From Desulfurococcaceae archaeon (GTDB lineage Archaea > Thermoproteota > Thermoprotei_A > Sulfolobales > Ignisphaeraceae): a stretch of 53,331 nucleotides of DNA. This document shows, in pieces, positions 16,391-25,220 of this stretch (the stretch's first letter is position 1; each line of letters starts with the position of its first letter). The translations under genes were made by a program, and so were the position numbers. A model generated the notes under the pieces. That model made no database searches, was not told the DNA's origin, and saw nothing but the letters and a program-made list of their open reading frames with translations. The stretch covers positions 1-53,331 of the forward strand of contig JAJHRF010000007.1 in the NCBI GenBank assembly GCA_020832925.1, written 5' to 3'.

Positions 16391-18406
16391 TTGAGTAGAC
16401 TTAGGTATGCAATATTTAGCGATCCTGATATCGCTTACAGAACGTACATAATTACATCAAGGGATTACGCTGATGTTGTTTTAAGTAAAGTTGTACAGCT
16501 AGGTTCTTTCGAACCTATAACATCTGAAGATAGAGGTACAGCAAAAGAAGTTGAAGAATATATCAAGTTTATCGAGAGTTGTAAAAAACTCTTCGATTCG
16601 CTCAACTCTTATATAAAAGAGGTTGTAACTGTTGAAGTTAAGGAGATACCGAGTAATACTAAGCAAGAACTTCTAAAGCTGTACGAAAAACTTAGCAATG
16701 TTCTAGAGATACTTAGGAATCTAGATAATGAAAAAGATAAGTATGTTAAGAAGTTGAAAGAGTTAGAAATTTTGAAGAAGTATCTACTATATCTCCGAGG
16801 GATATATGTAAAAGCCGATACAAGTATCGTCGATTACGATGGGGAACTTCTATATGTTAAAACTTTCCTTGGTTCGAAAAACGATATAGAGATGCTGAAG
16901 AAGAAGTCCGAGAAAGTTATAGGTGAACTTTCTGTAGATGAGCAAAACGTTATTACTACCCTTGTATTCGATAAACGTATTTTCAACGAAGTACTTAAAG
17001 ATGTGGAAATGAAAGGGATTAAGGTATTCGAGATAGCTAAGGTTTACAGCATAGATTCCCTAAACAATACCATAGATAGAATAGGGTTTGAAGAGGAGTT
17101 CATAAAGTCGGAGATAGCTGGTATAGAGATGAAGATAAGAGATATTTTGAAAAGCAATATCTACGATATAGCTTTAATGAAAACATTGATAGATATGGAA
17201 TACTCAAAAACAGAGCTTTTGAAAACAGCTTTAGAATCAAAACGTTTATCGCTTTTAACTGGCTGGATATTAAAGTCTAGGAAAGAGGATTTATTGAAAG
17301 AGTTAAAAGATACCCCATCCTATGTAATATTCGAGGAATCTCCTGAACCTCCTGTAGATTTCAATAACTTAAAACCATTCAAACCTTTCGAAATGTATAC
17401 AGAACTCGTAGGACATCCATCCCCAAGGGAATGGGATCCAACACCATTCCTAACATATTTCTACGCACTATTCTTCGCTCTCATGTTCCCCGACATAGGT
17501 TACGCAATAGGTCTTCTCATAGGGTCCAAATACGTTCTACCATACTTTGTTCAAAACCCTGAAACACTACAGAAACTCCGCAAAATAGTTTACACAACAT
17601 CAGCATGCGCTATAGTAACAGGATTGCTTTCGGCAAGCTTCTTAGGTTCGTTAATAGGTCAATATATAGCTAAAATCGTACCCCCTATCCTACCATCACC
17701 ACCACCAGGGCTTTCAGATTTTCAAGCAACAATGAGTTTCATGATGTCGGTTATAAAATTAGCTTTACTCGTAGGCTATCTATCTATACTAACAGCTCAT
17801 ATAGTTGCATTAATAAGAGCTAGTATAAAGATGCACGATATATGGACATCACTACTAGAGCTATGCCTAATCTTAATGATAATATTCGGTCCCCCATTTA
17901 TAACATACAGATTCTCGTCTATCGGGATGAATATCGATGTATTCAAGTTAGGGAAAATAATTCCTGCAAACATAATAGAGCACATCATATACTCATCACT
18001 AATCCTATACATAGTGTTTAAAATTAAGGTTTCAGGAGGTATGGGGGCATTATTCTGGATATTTGATATTATAGGAGTTCTAGCTGATAATATGTCTTTT
18101 GTTAGAATTGCAGGGATTGGTGCTGGAACAGCTATGCTAACAGAAGTATTTAACGGCTTCATATACTCGATAGTGAAATCTCTTGAGGTATACAACATAG
18201 CTATAGGGATTATCGCCGGCATTACAACATCAACATTATTGCATATATTCATACTCGCATCTTCTGTTCTAGGACCATATATACATTCCTTAAGATTAAT
18301 AACATACGAAATGGCGTCAAAATTCTACGAAGGAAGTGGGAGAAAGATATTACCGATAAAAGTTTCTCTAGGTTCGATAACTCTTGGATTAAGAGGAACT
18401 ACATAA
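16391..18406 (+). CDS. A-type ATP synthase subunit I (a subunit, membrane)
   Basis: A 671-residue protein with a soluble, helical N-terminal half (about 1-335) and a C-terminal membrane half with about seven or eight hydrophobic spans. The boundary is marked by the family motif PTPFLTYFYALFFALMFPDI, followed by GYAIGLLIG. Near the C-terminus, SFVRIAGIGAGTAMLTEVFN supplies the arginine expected in the ion half-channel. It anchors the stator and forms the ion path with the K ring. Start is TTG with GGGTG upstream. Confidence 0.9.
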   Translation: MSRLRYAIFSDPDIAYRTYIITSRDYADVVLSKVVQLGSFEPITSEDRGTAKEVEEYIKFIESCKKLFDSLNSYIKEVVTVEVKEIPSNTKQELLKLYEKLSNVLEILRNLDNEKDKYVKKLKELEILKKYLLYLRGIYVKADTSIVDYDGELLYVKTFLGSKNDIEMLKKKSEKVIGELSVDEQNVITTLVFDKRIFNEVLKDVEMKGIKVFEIAKVYSIDSLNNTIDRIGFEEEFIKSEIAGIEMKIRDILKSNIYDIALMKTLIDMEYSKTELLKTALESKRLSLLTGWILKSRKEDLLKELKDTPSYVIFEESPEPPVDFNNLKPFKPFEMYTELVGHPSPREWDPTPFLTYFYALFFALMFPDIGYAIGLLIGSKYVLPYFVQNPETLQKLRKIVYTTSACAIVTGLLSASFLGSLIGQYIAKIVPPILPSPPPGLSDFQATMSFMMSVIKLALLVGYLSILTAHIVALIRASIKMHDIWTSLLELCLILMIIFGPPFITYRFSSIGMNIDVFKLGKIIPANIIEHIIYSSLILYIVFKIKVSGGMGALFWIFDIIGVLADNMSFVRIAGIGAGTAMLTEVFNGFIYSIVKSLEVYNIAIGIIAGITTSTLLHIFILASSVLGPYIHSLRLITYEMASKFYEGSGRKILPIKVSLGSITLGLRGTT

Positions 18407-18454
18407 CAATATGAAACACTGTAGCGATTATATTCTCCCTAGATCAACAAATCA

Positions 18455-18503
18455 AAAAAGTTTTTAAGCTTAACCATGCTGTTTAGGGTGTAGGTGAGAA
18501 ATA
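18455..18503 (+). promoter_or_regulatory. Internal promoter and strong RBS before the proteolipid gene
   Basis: The 97-base gap inside the ATPase operon contains TTTTTAAGC (18461-18469), about 40 bases before the subunit K ATG, and AGGTGA (18492-18497) 6 bases before it. Other junctions in the operon are 2-6 bases or overlap. Extra transcription and translation of K would suit its high copy number in the rotor ring. Confidence 0.45.
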
Positions 18504-18986
18504 ATGATCGAAACACTAGCTTACGTAGCTCCAGGATTAGCAGAAGCACTTGCAGCAATAGGTTCTACAATAGGTATATGCAAAGCTATTTCATCAGGTA
18601 TTTCAATACTTTCTGAAGATCCTGGGCAAAGAGGTAGAGTCTTTGTTTTATCGTTTTTACCTGCTACACAGACATTAGTTTACGGTCTTATCTACATGCT
18701 TATGATGTATAGCTCCTTTCTACCAAGTCTTTACAGCAAGTATGCACATTCAATACCACCACATATTGCTGGAGCAATCTTTGGGGTAAGCCTTTTTGTA
18801 GGATTCGCAGAACTTGTTTCAGCGTGGATGCAAGGAAAGGTATGTGCTGATGGAGCTGCTCATCTTATAAAAACTCGTGGAGCAATATTTGCACCTACAA
18901 TAATTTTAGCAGCATATGAAGAGCTTTTCGGTGTACTTGGAATGGTGTTCGGTCTGTTTATGGCTTTCATCATAATCGGTTGGTAG
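18504..18986 (+). CDS. A-type ATP synthase subunit K (proteolipid, double hairpin)
   Basis: A 160-residue membrane protein with four transmembrane helices, i.e. two fused hairpins. The first helix carries GLAEALAAIGSTIG. Ion-site residues seen are L52, T55 and Q56 in SFLPATQT (helix 2), Q110 in AWMQGK (helix 3) and the carboxylate E139/E140 in AAYEELFGVLG (helix 4). Only one carboxylate per two hairpins is present, as in V-type rings. The Leu/Thr/Gln/Gln/Glu set matches that used for sodium by the Enterococcus hirae ring, so Na+ coupling is possible. Confidence 0.92.
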   Translation: MIETLAYVAPGLAEALAAIGSTIGICKAISSGISILSEDPGQRGRVFVLSFLPATQTLVYGLIYMLMMYSSFLPSLYSKYAHSIPPHIAGAIFGVSLFVGFAELVSAWMQGKVCADGAAHLIKTRGAIFAPTIILAAYEELFGVLGMVFGLFMAFIIIGW

Positions 18987-18992
18987 AATAGT

Positions 18993-19589
18993 ATGAGTGT
19001 TGATGAGCTTAAGAAGGCTGTTTTAGAGAAGGCTAGGAGTGAAGCTGAGGCTATTGTGAAGAAAGCTGAGGAAGAAGCTAAGAAGGTTATAGAGGGGGCC
19101 CAGTTTAAGAAGAAGGAACTTGTTGAACAGAAGAAAGCTGAGATCATGGCTATGCTGAATCCCGAGGTTAGAATTGCGGAAGCTAGGTATAGAGCTAGGA
19201 TAATGATTGCTGAAGCTAAGAATACCGTTCTTAAGGAAATTAGAGAGCATGTGATTAACATGATAAATTCTATGCCTTCAAATAAAAGGTTAGACTCGCT
19301 TACGAAACTCGTCGACGAAACTATGCATGAGCTTCTACAAGCTATTGGGGCTGTTGACGCTATTGTTGTGAAGATCTCTTCAAAAGATCTTCAATACGCT
19401 GACTATATTAAAAACTATATCGAGAAGACGTACGGGGTAAAGGTTTCAGATATACAGGTAGCTAATATTATTGGTGGTTTGATTGTAGAATGTATGGGGG
19501 GAGAGGTAGTTATAAACAATAGCTACGACGAAAGATTGGATAGAGCTTTAAAAACTATTGCACCACATCTGCTTAAGCTTAGCGTGTAG
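18993..19589 (+). CDS. A-type ATP synthase subunit E (peripheral stalk)
   Basis: A 198-residue protein with a long N-terminal helix rich in Ala, Glu and Lys (to about residue 75), followed by a globular alpha/beta C-terminal domain with IVECMGGEVVINNSYDERLD, the family's hallmark loop. It forms the stator with subunit H and binds the top of the A3B3 head. The gene begins 6 bases after K. Confidence 0.9.
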   Translation: MSVDELKKAVLEKARSEAEAIVKKAEEEAKKVIEGAQFKKKELVEQKKAEIMAMLNPEVRIAEARYRARIMIAEAKNTVLKEIREHVINMINSMPSNKRLDSLTKLVDETMHELLQAIGAVDAIVVKISSKDLQYADYIKNYIEKTYGVKVSDIQVANIIGGLIVECMGGEVVINNSYDERLDRALKTIAPHLLKLSV

Positions 19590-19592
19590 ATA

Positions 19593-20462
19593 ATGTCTTA
19601 CAGACTGAGTAGTAATGGGATAAAAGCTGTTCTGATAACGTACTTAGATAAGAATCCCAGACTTGAGGAATTAATTCAAATAGCTTTAGAGAATAAGTAC
19701 GTAGATCTACCATCAATTCTCTCAAGGTATAACTCTAGAATAGAATATGCAAAACTTGTATCAGTAAAAACTGTAGAAGAAGTTGATGTAGTACTCAACG
19801 AGCTTACTAAAAACGAGCTAGAATATATCTCTAGTCTTCTTCCAACACAGTACGTAGATTTCTTCAGATCTTTCCTAGTCATCTACGATCTCGATAGAAT
19901 ATACTCAGAATTTTTACGAGGTTCTCTAGAGAAAATCGCTACAGTGTTTTCACGGTGTGAAGATCTACAGATATTTAGACGATGTTTAGCTAATAAAAAC
20001 TATAGTTGTTTGCTTGAAGTATGGTTGGAGAATATTAAGAGTTCGTTAGAGAGAAACCTTGTTAAGAAGTATGGTTTTGTAGAAGATTATAGGAATGTTT
20101 TTAGATGCTTAAATCTGTTCACCATAGCTAAATATGTTAAGTATATAGTTAACGTGAGAGAGCTAGGTTTTAGCATTCCTCTAAATCCTGTAGAATTCTC
20201 TGAAAAGCTTATCCACATACTTGGTATAGGTACTTGGTATAAATATGAGCTAGAGAACGCTATAAACATCTTGGAAAACCGCTTCAAATCTGAACCTTGT
20301 AGAGCATCTATTCACGAAGTTCACTATGTTTATAGTAGATGTAGAGATCTACTTCTGTACTCTCCTCAAGTAATAGATATTTTAACTTTGTATCTTCTAA
20401 ACAGGTACTACGGGATATATGTGCTGAGATATGTACTACCTCAGGTTTGGGTGATGAGATGA
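19593..20462 (+). CDS. A-type ATP synthase subunit C
   Basis: A 289-residue, helical, cysteine-containing protein in the position of subunit C (the V-ATPase d homologue), which links the central stalk to the K ring. The repeated three-lobed helical pattern of the family is plausible, and ENAINILENRFKSEPC near 220 and conserved-type WYKYELE are present, but identity is weak by eye. The start is 3 bases after E and the stop overlaps the F start as ATGA, so the operon context carries the call. Confidence 0.75.
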   Translation: MSYRLSSNGIKAVLITYLDKNPRLEELIQIALENKYVDLPSILSRYNSRIEYAKLVSVKTVEEVDVVLNELTKNELEYISSLLPTQYVDFFRSFLVIYDLDRIYSEFLRGSLEKIATVFSRCEDLQIFRRCLANKNYSCLLEVWLENIKSSLERNLVKKYGFVEDYRNVFRCLNLFTIAKYVKYIVNVRELGFSIPLNPVEFSEKLIHILGIGTWYKYELENAINILENRFKSEPCRASIHEVHYVYSRCRDLLLYSPQVIDILTLYLLNRYYGIYVLRYVLPQVWVMR

Positions 20463-20803
20463 GTATACCGATGGAATTCAAAAAGAAGATGTGCGCTATC
20501 GTTAAAAGCGATCTTGAACCTTTGGTTAAGATTATAGGGATTTCCGAGGTATATACTGTGAGAGACTGGAGCGAAGCTAAATCTATCCTAGAGAACCTTG
20601 TTAAACGCGATGATCTATCTATAATCGTTATACAGAGAAGTCTTCTACCTAAAGATACGAGTTTTATTGATCTCAACATCGGGAAGCTCTACCCTATTGT
20701 AACTGTTATTCCTGATGATAAGGAAAGCTTATCTGAACCTTTGCAAAGTTTTTATAGAGAGCTTATCCGTAGATACATAGGTTACGAGATACATCTTGGG
20801 TGA
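20459..20803 (+). CDS. A-type ATP synthase subunit F (central stalk)
   Basis: A 114-residue CheY-like alpha/beta protein: MCAIVKSDLEPLVKIIGISE, a middle strand DLSIIVIQRSLL and PIVTVIPDDKESL before a C-terminal helix. The ATG at 20459 has GGTGAT just upstream and overlaps the stop of subunit C, so it is preferred to the TTG at 20447. It sits with subunit D in the central stalk. Confidence 0.85.
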   Translation: MSIPMEFKKKMCAIVKSDLEPLVKIIGISEVYTVRDWSEAKSILENLVKRDDLSIIVIQRSLLPKDTSFIDLNIGKLYPIVTVIPDDKESLSEPLQSFYRELIRRYIGYEIHLG

Positions 20804-20809
20804 ATATTT

Positions 20810-22585
20810 ATGAGTTCGAGAATAGGTAGAATATATAGGATTGCAGGACCACTTGTTGTTGCTGTTGATATTCCGAACCCCGTGATGTACGAAGTTGTTT
20901 ATGTGGGTAGAGAAGGTCTTATAGGGGAGGTTATAGCTGTTAGAGGGGATAAAGTGTATATACAAGTTTACGAAGAGACTACGGGTTTAACTGTTGGTGA
21001 AAAAGTTGAAGCTACAGGAAAACCTTTGTCAGCTGAGTTAGGTCCTGGGCTTATAGGCTCTATATACGATGGTCTTCAAAGACCGGAGAAGGAGATAGCT
21101 AAGCAGCTTAACGATATATTTATAAGGAGAGGGGTTAAGCTTCCTGGTCTTGATAGAAGTAGGAAATGGTATTTCAGGAGGGAGAGAGGGGTTAAGGTAG
21201 GGGATAAGGTAGGTCCAGGGGATATAGTGGGCTACGTAGACGAAACTCCTCTAATTGTACATAGAATCATGATTCCACCGAATGTAAGAGGAGAACTTAA
21301 GTGGATCGCGGATGACGGTGATTACACTGTTGATACTACTATCGCTATTGTTTCAGAAGGTACGCATGAATACAATGTCAAGCTTTACCATGTATGGCCT
21401 ATAAGAATGCCTAGACCTTATGAAGAGAAGCTAAGTCCTGTAGAACCTTTAGTAACAGGTATCAGGGTTATAGATCATGTATTCCCGATAGCTAAGGGAG
21501 GTAAAGCTGCTGTTCCAGGAGGTTTCGGTACAGGGAAAACAGTTTTACTCCAAGAACTCACTAAGTGGAGTCATGCTGATATAGCTATCTATGTTGGTTG
21601 TGGTGAAAGAGGTAACGAGATGTCTGATGCATTGACAAGCTTCTTAAAACTTATGGATGTGAGAAGAGGTAGACCTATGATGGAGAGATCTGTTTTCATA
21701 GCTAATACCAGCAATATGCCTGTAGCTGCGAGAGAGACGAGCGTATTTTTGGGTATGACTATAGCTGAGTACTTCAGGGATATGGGTTACGACGTAATTA
21801 TAGTTGCTGATTCCACTAGTAGGTGGGCAGAGGCTATGAGGGAGATAAGTGGTAGAATGGAGGAGATGCCTGGTGAGGAAGGGTTCCCAGCCTATTTAGC
21901 TAGTAGACTTGCTGAATTCTATGAAAGAGCTGGCAGAGTTAAAACTTTAGGAAGACCTGAGAGGATAGGTAGCGTAACTGTTTTCGGAGCTGTATCACCA
22001 CCTGGAGGAGATTTTAGTGAACCTGTTGTAAGAGGTACTGTAAGATATGTACAGAGTTTCTATGCCTTAGACTACTCGTTAGCTACTAGAAGACATTTCC
22101 CAGCTATAAACTGGTTGACAAGCTATAGTCTCTACGTAGATTTCGTGAAAGAGTACTGGGATAAGCTGGTCGATGAGAAGTGGAGTAAATACAGAGCAAC
22201 GATGCTGAGGATTCTCCAAAGAGAAGCTGAGTTAAGTGATATAGTTAGACTAGTAGGTCCCGAAGCGCTTCCAGAAGAAGATAAGCTGGTATTGGAGATA
22301 GCTAGGATTATAAGAGAGGGATTCCTACAGCAAAGCGCTCTAGATCCTGTAGATGCGTATTCACCTCCCGAGAAAGGCTTGATAATGATGGAAGCTATAA
22401 TGGAGTTCTACAGAAAAGCTTACGAAGCTATTTCTAAAGGAGTTCCCGTGTCAAAGATTAGAGAGCTTAAGAGTAGACATATGCTCTTCAGATTGAAGTT
22501 CTATACCTTAGACGAGCTTAAGAAAGTTATGAACGAGTTTCTCAATATTCTAGATCAAGAATTCCGGGAGGTGATTAAGGTATGA
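20810..22585 (+). CDS. atpA: A-type ATP synthase catalytic subunit A
   Basis: The 591-residue catalytic subunit. It has an N-terminal beta barrel, the non-homologous insertion (about 115-190), the P-loop [16 protein letters not shown] near 240, [20 protein letters not shown] near 335-355 with the catalytic glutamate region, and [11 protein letters not shown] near 398. No intein interrupts the P-loop region, although that is a common intein site in archaea. It starts 6 bases after F and overlaps subunit B by 4 bases (ATGA). Confidence 0.97.
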   Translation: MSSRIGRIYRIAGPLVVAVDIPNPVMYEVVYVGREGLIGEVIAVRGDKVYIQVYEETTGLTVGEKVEATGKPLSAELGPGLIGSIYDGLQRPEKEIAKQLNDIFIRRGVKLPGLDRSRKWYFRRERGVKVGDKVGPGDIVGYVDETPLIVHRIMIPPNVRGELKWIADDGDYTVDTTIAIVSEGTHEYNVKLYHVWPIRMPRPYEEKLSPVEPLVTGIRVIDHVFPIAKGGKAAVPGGFGTGKTVLLQELTKWSHADIAIYVGCGERGNEMSDALTSFLKLMDVRRGRPMMERSVFIANTSNMPVAARETSVFLGMTIAEYFRDMGYDVIIVADSTSRWAEAMREISGRMEEMPGEEGFPAYLASRLAEFYERAGRVKTLGRPERIGSVTVFGAVSPPGGDFSEPVVRGTVRYVQSFYALDYSLATRRHFPAINWLTSYSLYVDFVKEYWDKLVDEKWSKYRATMLRILQREAELSDIVRLVGPEALPEEDKLVLEIARIIREGFLQQSALDPVDAYSPPEKGLIMMEAIMEFYRKAYEAISKGVPVSKIRELKSRHMLFRLKFYTLDELKKVMNEFLNILDQEFREVIKV

Positions 22586-23997
22586 GTACAGCTCTCGAAG
22601 TACCTAAACTCCTAACGAAAGCAACTAAGCAGATCATAGGTACACGCGGAGCATTAATATTTGTTAAAGCCTTGGGCGGTATAAGTTATGGAGAACTCGT
22701 AGAGATAGAAGTTGATGGAGATACAAGGCTTGGGCAGGTAATCGATGTTGGTAAAGATGTAGCTGTTATCCAAATCTTCGGTACATCACTAGGTATAACA
22801 CCTGGTAAAACTGTTATAAAGTTTAGAGGTGAAACTCTTAGAATACCTGTTTCAACTGATATGCTTGGCAGGATCTTCGATGGATTAGCAAGACCTATAG
22901 ATGGAGGTCCGCCGATAGTACCCGAGGATTATCTAGATATTCATGGAGCACCTCTGAACCCATCTATAAGAATCCCTCCATCCGAATTCATAGAGACAGG
23001 GATATCTGTTATAGACGGTATGCTAACCCTGGTTAGAGGTCAGAAACTCCCTATATTCTCGGGTTCAGGTCTACCTCATAATAGAATAGCTATGCAGATA
23101 GTTAGACAAGCCGCTGTAAAAGGTACAGGTGAGAAATTCGCTGTTGTTTTCGGAGCTGTTGGTGTAACACATGAAGAAGCTATGTATTTCTTGAGAGAGT
23201 TAAGATCTATGGGAGCTCTCGACAGAACTATAGCGTTTATAGCACCTGCATCTGCACCAACAGTAGAAAAACTTGCTCTTCCACGAACTGCTTTAACTGC
23301 TGCTGAATTCCTTGCCTGGAGATACGATATGCATGTACTAACTATTCTAACAGATATGACGAATTACTGCGAAGCTCTTAAAGAGATTTCTGCTGCTAGA
23401 GAAGAGGTTCCTGGTAGAAGAGGATACCCAGGGTATATGTATACAGATCTAGCAACTATGTATGAGAGAGCAGGTAGAGTCGCAGATAAGAAGGGTAGTA
23501 TGACTATAATGCCTATACTCACCATGCCTGACGACGATATAACACACCCAATACCGGATTTAACAGGTTATATAACCGAGGGGCAGATAGTTCTATCTAG
23601 AGATCTGTGGAGAAAAGGTATCTACCCACCTGTAGACGTCTTCTTATCGTTATCAAGGCTTATGAAGGAAGGTATAGGGCCTAGAAAAACTAGGGAAGAT
23701 CATAGAGAAGTATTCTCCCAGCTATTTGCAGCCTATTCTGAAGGTTCTTACCTCAGGGAGTTAGCCACAATAGTTGGGATAGAGTCTTTAACAGCTAGAG
23801 ATAAGAAATACCTAGAATTCGCTGATCAATTCGAAAGACTCTTCATTAACCAGGGAGAATACGAACGCCGAGATATCGATACCACTCTCGATATTGCATG
23901 GGAGATACTATCAATATTACCAGAGGAAGAACTTACCCAGATAAGACCTGAGACCATTAAGAAGTACCACCCGGCTTACAGGGGAAAACATAAGTGA
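22582..23997 (+). CDS. atpB: A-type ATP synthase regulatory subunit B
   Basis: The 471-residue nucleotide-binding, non-catalytic subunit. The P-loop is degenerate, [16 protein letters not shown], as usual for B. Other family segments are [53 protein letters not shown] and [20 protein letters not shown]. Start and stop overlap its neighbours by 4 bases on each side, showing tight coupling with A and D. Confidence 0.97.
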   Translation: MSTALEVPKLLTKATKQIIGTRGALIFVKALGGISYGELVEIEVDGDTRLGQVIDVGKDVAVIQIFGTSLGITPGKTVIKFRGETLRIPVSTDMLGRIFDGLARPIDGGPPIVPEDYLDIHGAPLNPSIRIPPSEFIETGISVIDGMLTLVRGQKLPIFSGSGLPHNRIAMQIVRQAAVKGTGEKFAVVFGAVGVTHEEAMYFLRELRSMGALDRTIAFIAPASAPTVEKLALPRTALTAAEFLAWRYDMHVLTILTDMTNYCEALKEISAAREEVPGRRGYPGYMYTDLATMYERAGRVADKKGSMTIMPILTMPDDDITHPIPDLTGYITEGQIVLSRDLWRKGIYPPVDVFLSLSRLMKEGIGPRKTREDHREVFSQLFAAYSEGSYLRELATIVGIESLTARDKKYLEFADQFERLFINQGEYERRDIDTTLDIAWEILSILPEEELTQIRPETIKKYHPAYRGKHK

Positions 23998-24626
23998 GTA
24001 CAGAGATAATTAGATTACCTAGACCAACAAAAATCGAGCTTATAAGACTTAGAAGAAGACTTGCTTTAACAAGAAGAATCCATAGAATACTTAGAGATAG
24101 ACTTACATTCTTAATGCAGGAATTCTATATAGCTCTCAGAAAAGCTTACGAAACAAGGAAGAAACTTAATCAGTTATTGAGCGAAATCTACAAAGTTTAC
24201 TCCAGTGCTCTAGCTATTTACGGCCCCAACATTCTTCGCGAAGAAGCACAGACAATCACTGGCAACATTACGATTATTGCAGGTACAAGAAACGTTATGG
24301 GCGTTATAACTCCCTCAATCGAAATCCTGGATATCCCCCAACATACAGATGCTCTACCGTTGGAAGTTCTAGAGATACAGTTGAAGAGAAGAGAACTAAT
24401 CGAAACTATAGCGATGCTGAGTGAATATGAGAAAGAGTTGATAGAATTGGGCAAGGAGATAAATAGGATTAGGAGGATAGTTATAATGCTAGAGAAAGTA
24501 TTGATACCGAGGTTACTGAATACCATAAGGTACTTAATGATGAAATTTGATGAGATGGAGAGAGAGGAGAAGATTAGGAGTATCAAGATCAAAACTCTCA
24601 TTCTTCAAAGATACGAAAGAGCTTAA
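23994..24626 (+). CDS. atpD: A-type ATP synthase subunit D (central stalk)
   Basis: A 210-residue, long antiparallel coiled coil forming the rotor shaft. It begins [20 protein letters not shown], typical of archaeal subunit D (TK.ELI.L..rL.lA), and ends with a second long helix. GTG start overlaps the B stop (GTGA). It is the last gene of the operon; the next gene is on the other strand. Confidence 0.92.
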   Translation: MSTEIIRLPRPTKIELIRLRRRLALTRRIHRILRDRLTFLMQEFYIALRKAYETRKKLNQLLSEIYKVYSSALAIYGPNILREEAQTITGNITIIAGTRNVMGVITPSIEILDIPQHTDALPLEVLEIQLKRRELIETIAMLSEYEKELIELGKEINRIRRIVIMLEKVLIPRLLNTIRYLMMKFDEMEREEKIRSIKIKTLILQRYERA

Positions 24627-24663
24627 ACAATAATCTATTTACATACTTATTACTTGATACAGC

Positions 24664-25206
24664 TTATTCAGATCTCTTAGAACATATATTCATTATTAAG
24701 GGTGTTAACGTGGAGTTAACTTTCTTAAGTATGTTTAAGGATTCTAAAAACTTTTCATTGATAATAGTGTTAGGTGCTTGGATTAGGTAGTGCGAAGGTT
24801 CTATAAATGTTGGTAAAGTTTTTGATTTGAGAACTCTTACCATAACTACACCTTGTCTAGATGTTTTCTCGAGTATACAGACTTTGTTATCTATATGTGT
24901 ATAGCCTATAACTCTACTCTGTTCATAAAGAGCTCTGGGGACAGGATTTATACCCAATTTCTTAAGTAGAGCGTGATCGAGACTACATAACTCTATGAAT
25001 AGCCTTAGATCGATAATGAAAAAGCCTTTAATACTAGATAAACAAGCTATCTTCTCCTCGACATTGTCTGTTATAACTATGTGGATAGCTCTTTTAACAC
25101 TATCACTTACCACGTTTCTTAATCCGCATTGAGAACATATTCTCAACGCTTTAACTAAGCCGAAATCTATATCGACATCTATATCGACTACAGCTTGAAT
25201 AGCCAT
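24664..25206 (-). CDS. Hypothetical protein downstream of valS
   Basis: A 180-residue protein beginning MAIQAVVDIDVDIDFGLVKA. An internal CSQCGLRN offers a CxxC pair, with further cysteines at CLSS and ELCS. Predicted mixed alpha/beta soluble protein with no signal peptide. I do not recognise a family. It starts 14 bases after valS on the same strand, so the two are likely co-transcribed, which hints at a translation or housekeeping role but does not show one. Confidence 0.6.
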   Translation of the reverse strand: MAIQAVVDIDVDIDFGLVKALRICSQCGLRNVVSDSVKRAIHIVITDNVEEKIACLSSIKGFFIIDLRLFIELCSLDHALLKKLGINPVPRALYEQSRVIGYTHIDNKVCILEKTSRQGVVMVRVLKSKTLPTFIEPSHYLIQAPNTIINEKFLESLNILKKVNSTLTPLIMNICSKRSE

Positions 25207-25220
25207 AGGCTGCGCTAACC

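Noticed and set aside
17797-18252. 151-residue ORF opposite ATPase subunit I
   Set aside because: Antisense shadow of transmembrane coding sequence.
20810-22585. Intein in ATPase subunit A
   Set aside because: P-loop region is continuous and length is standard.
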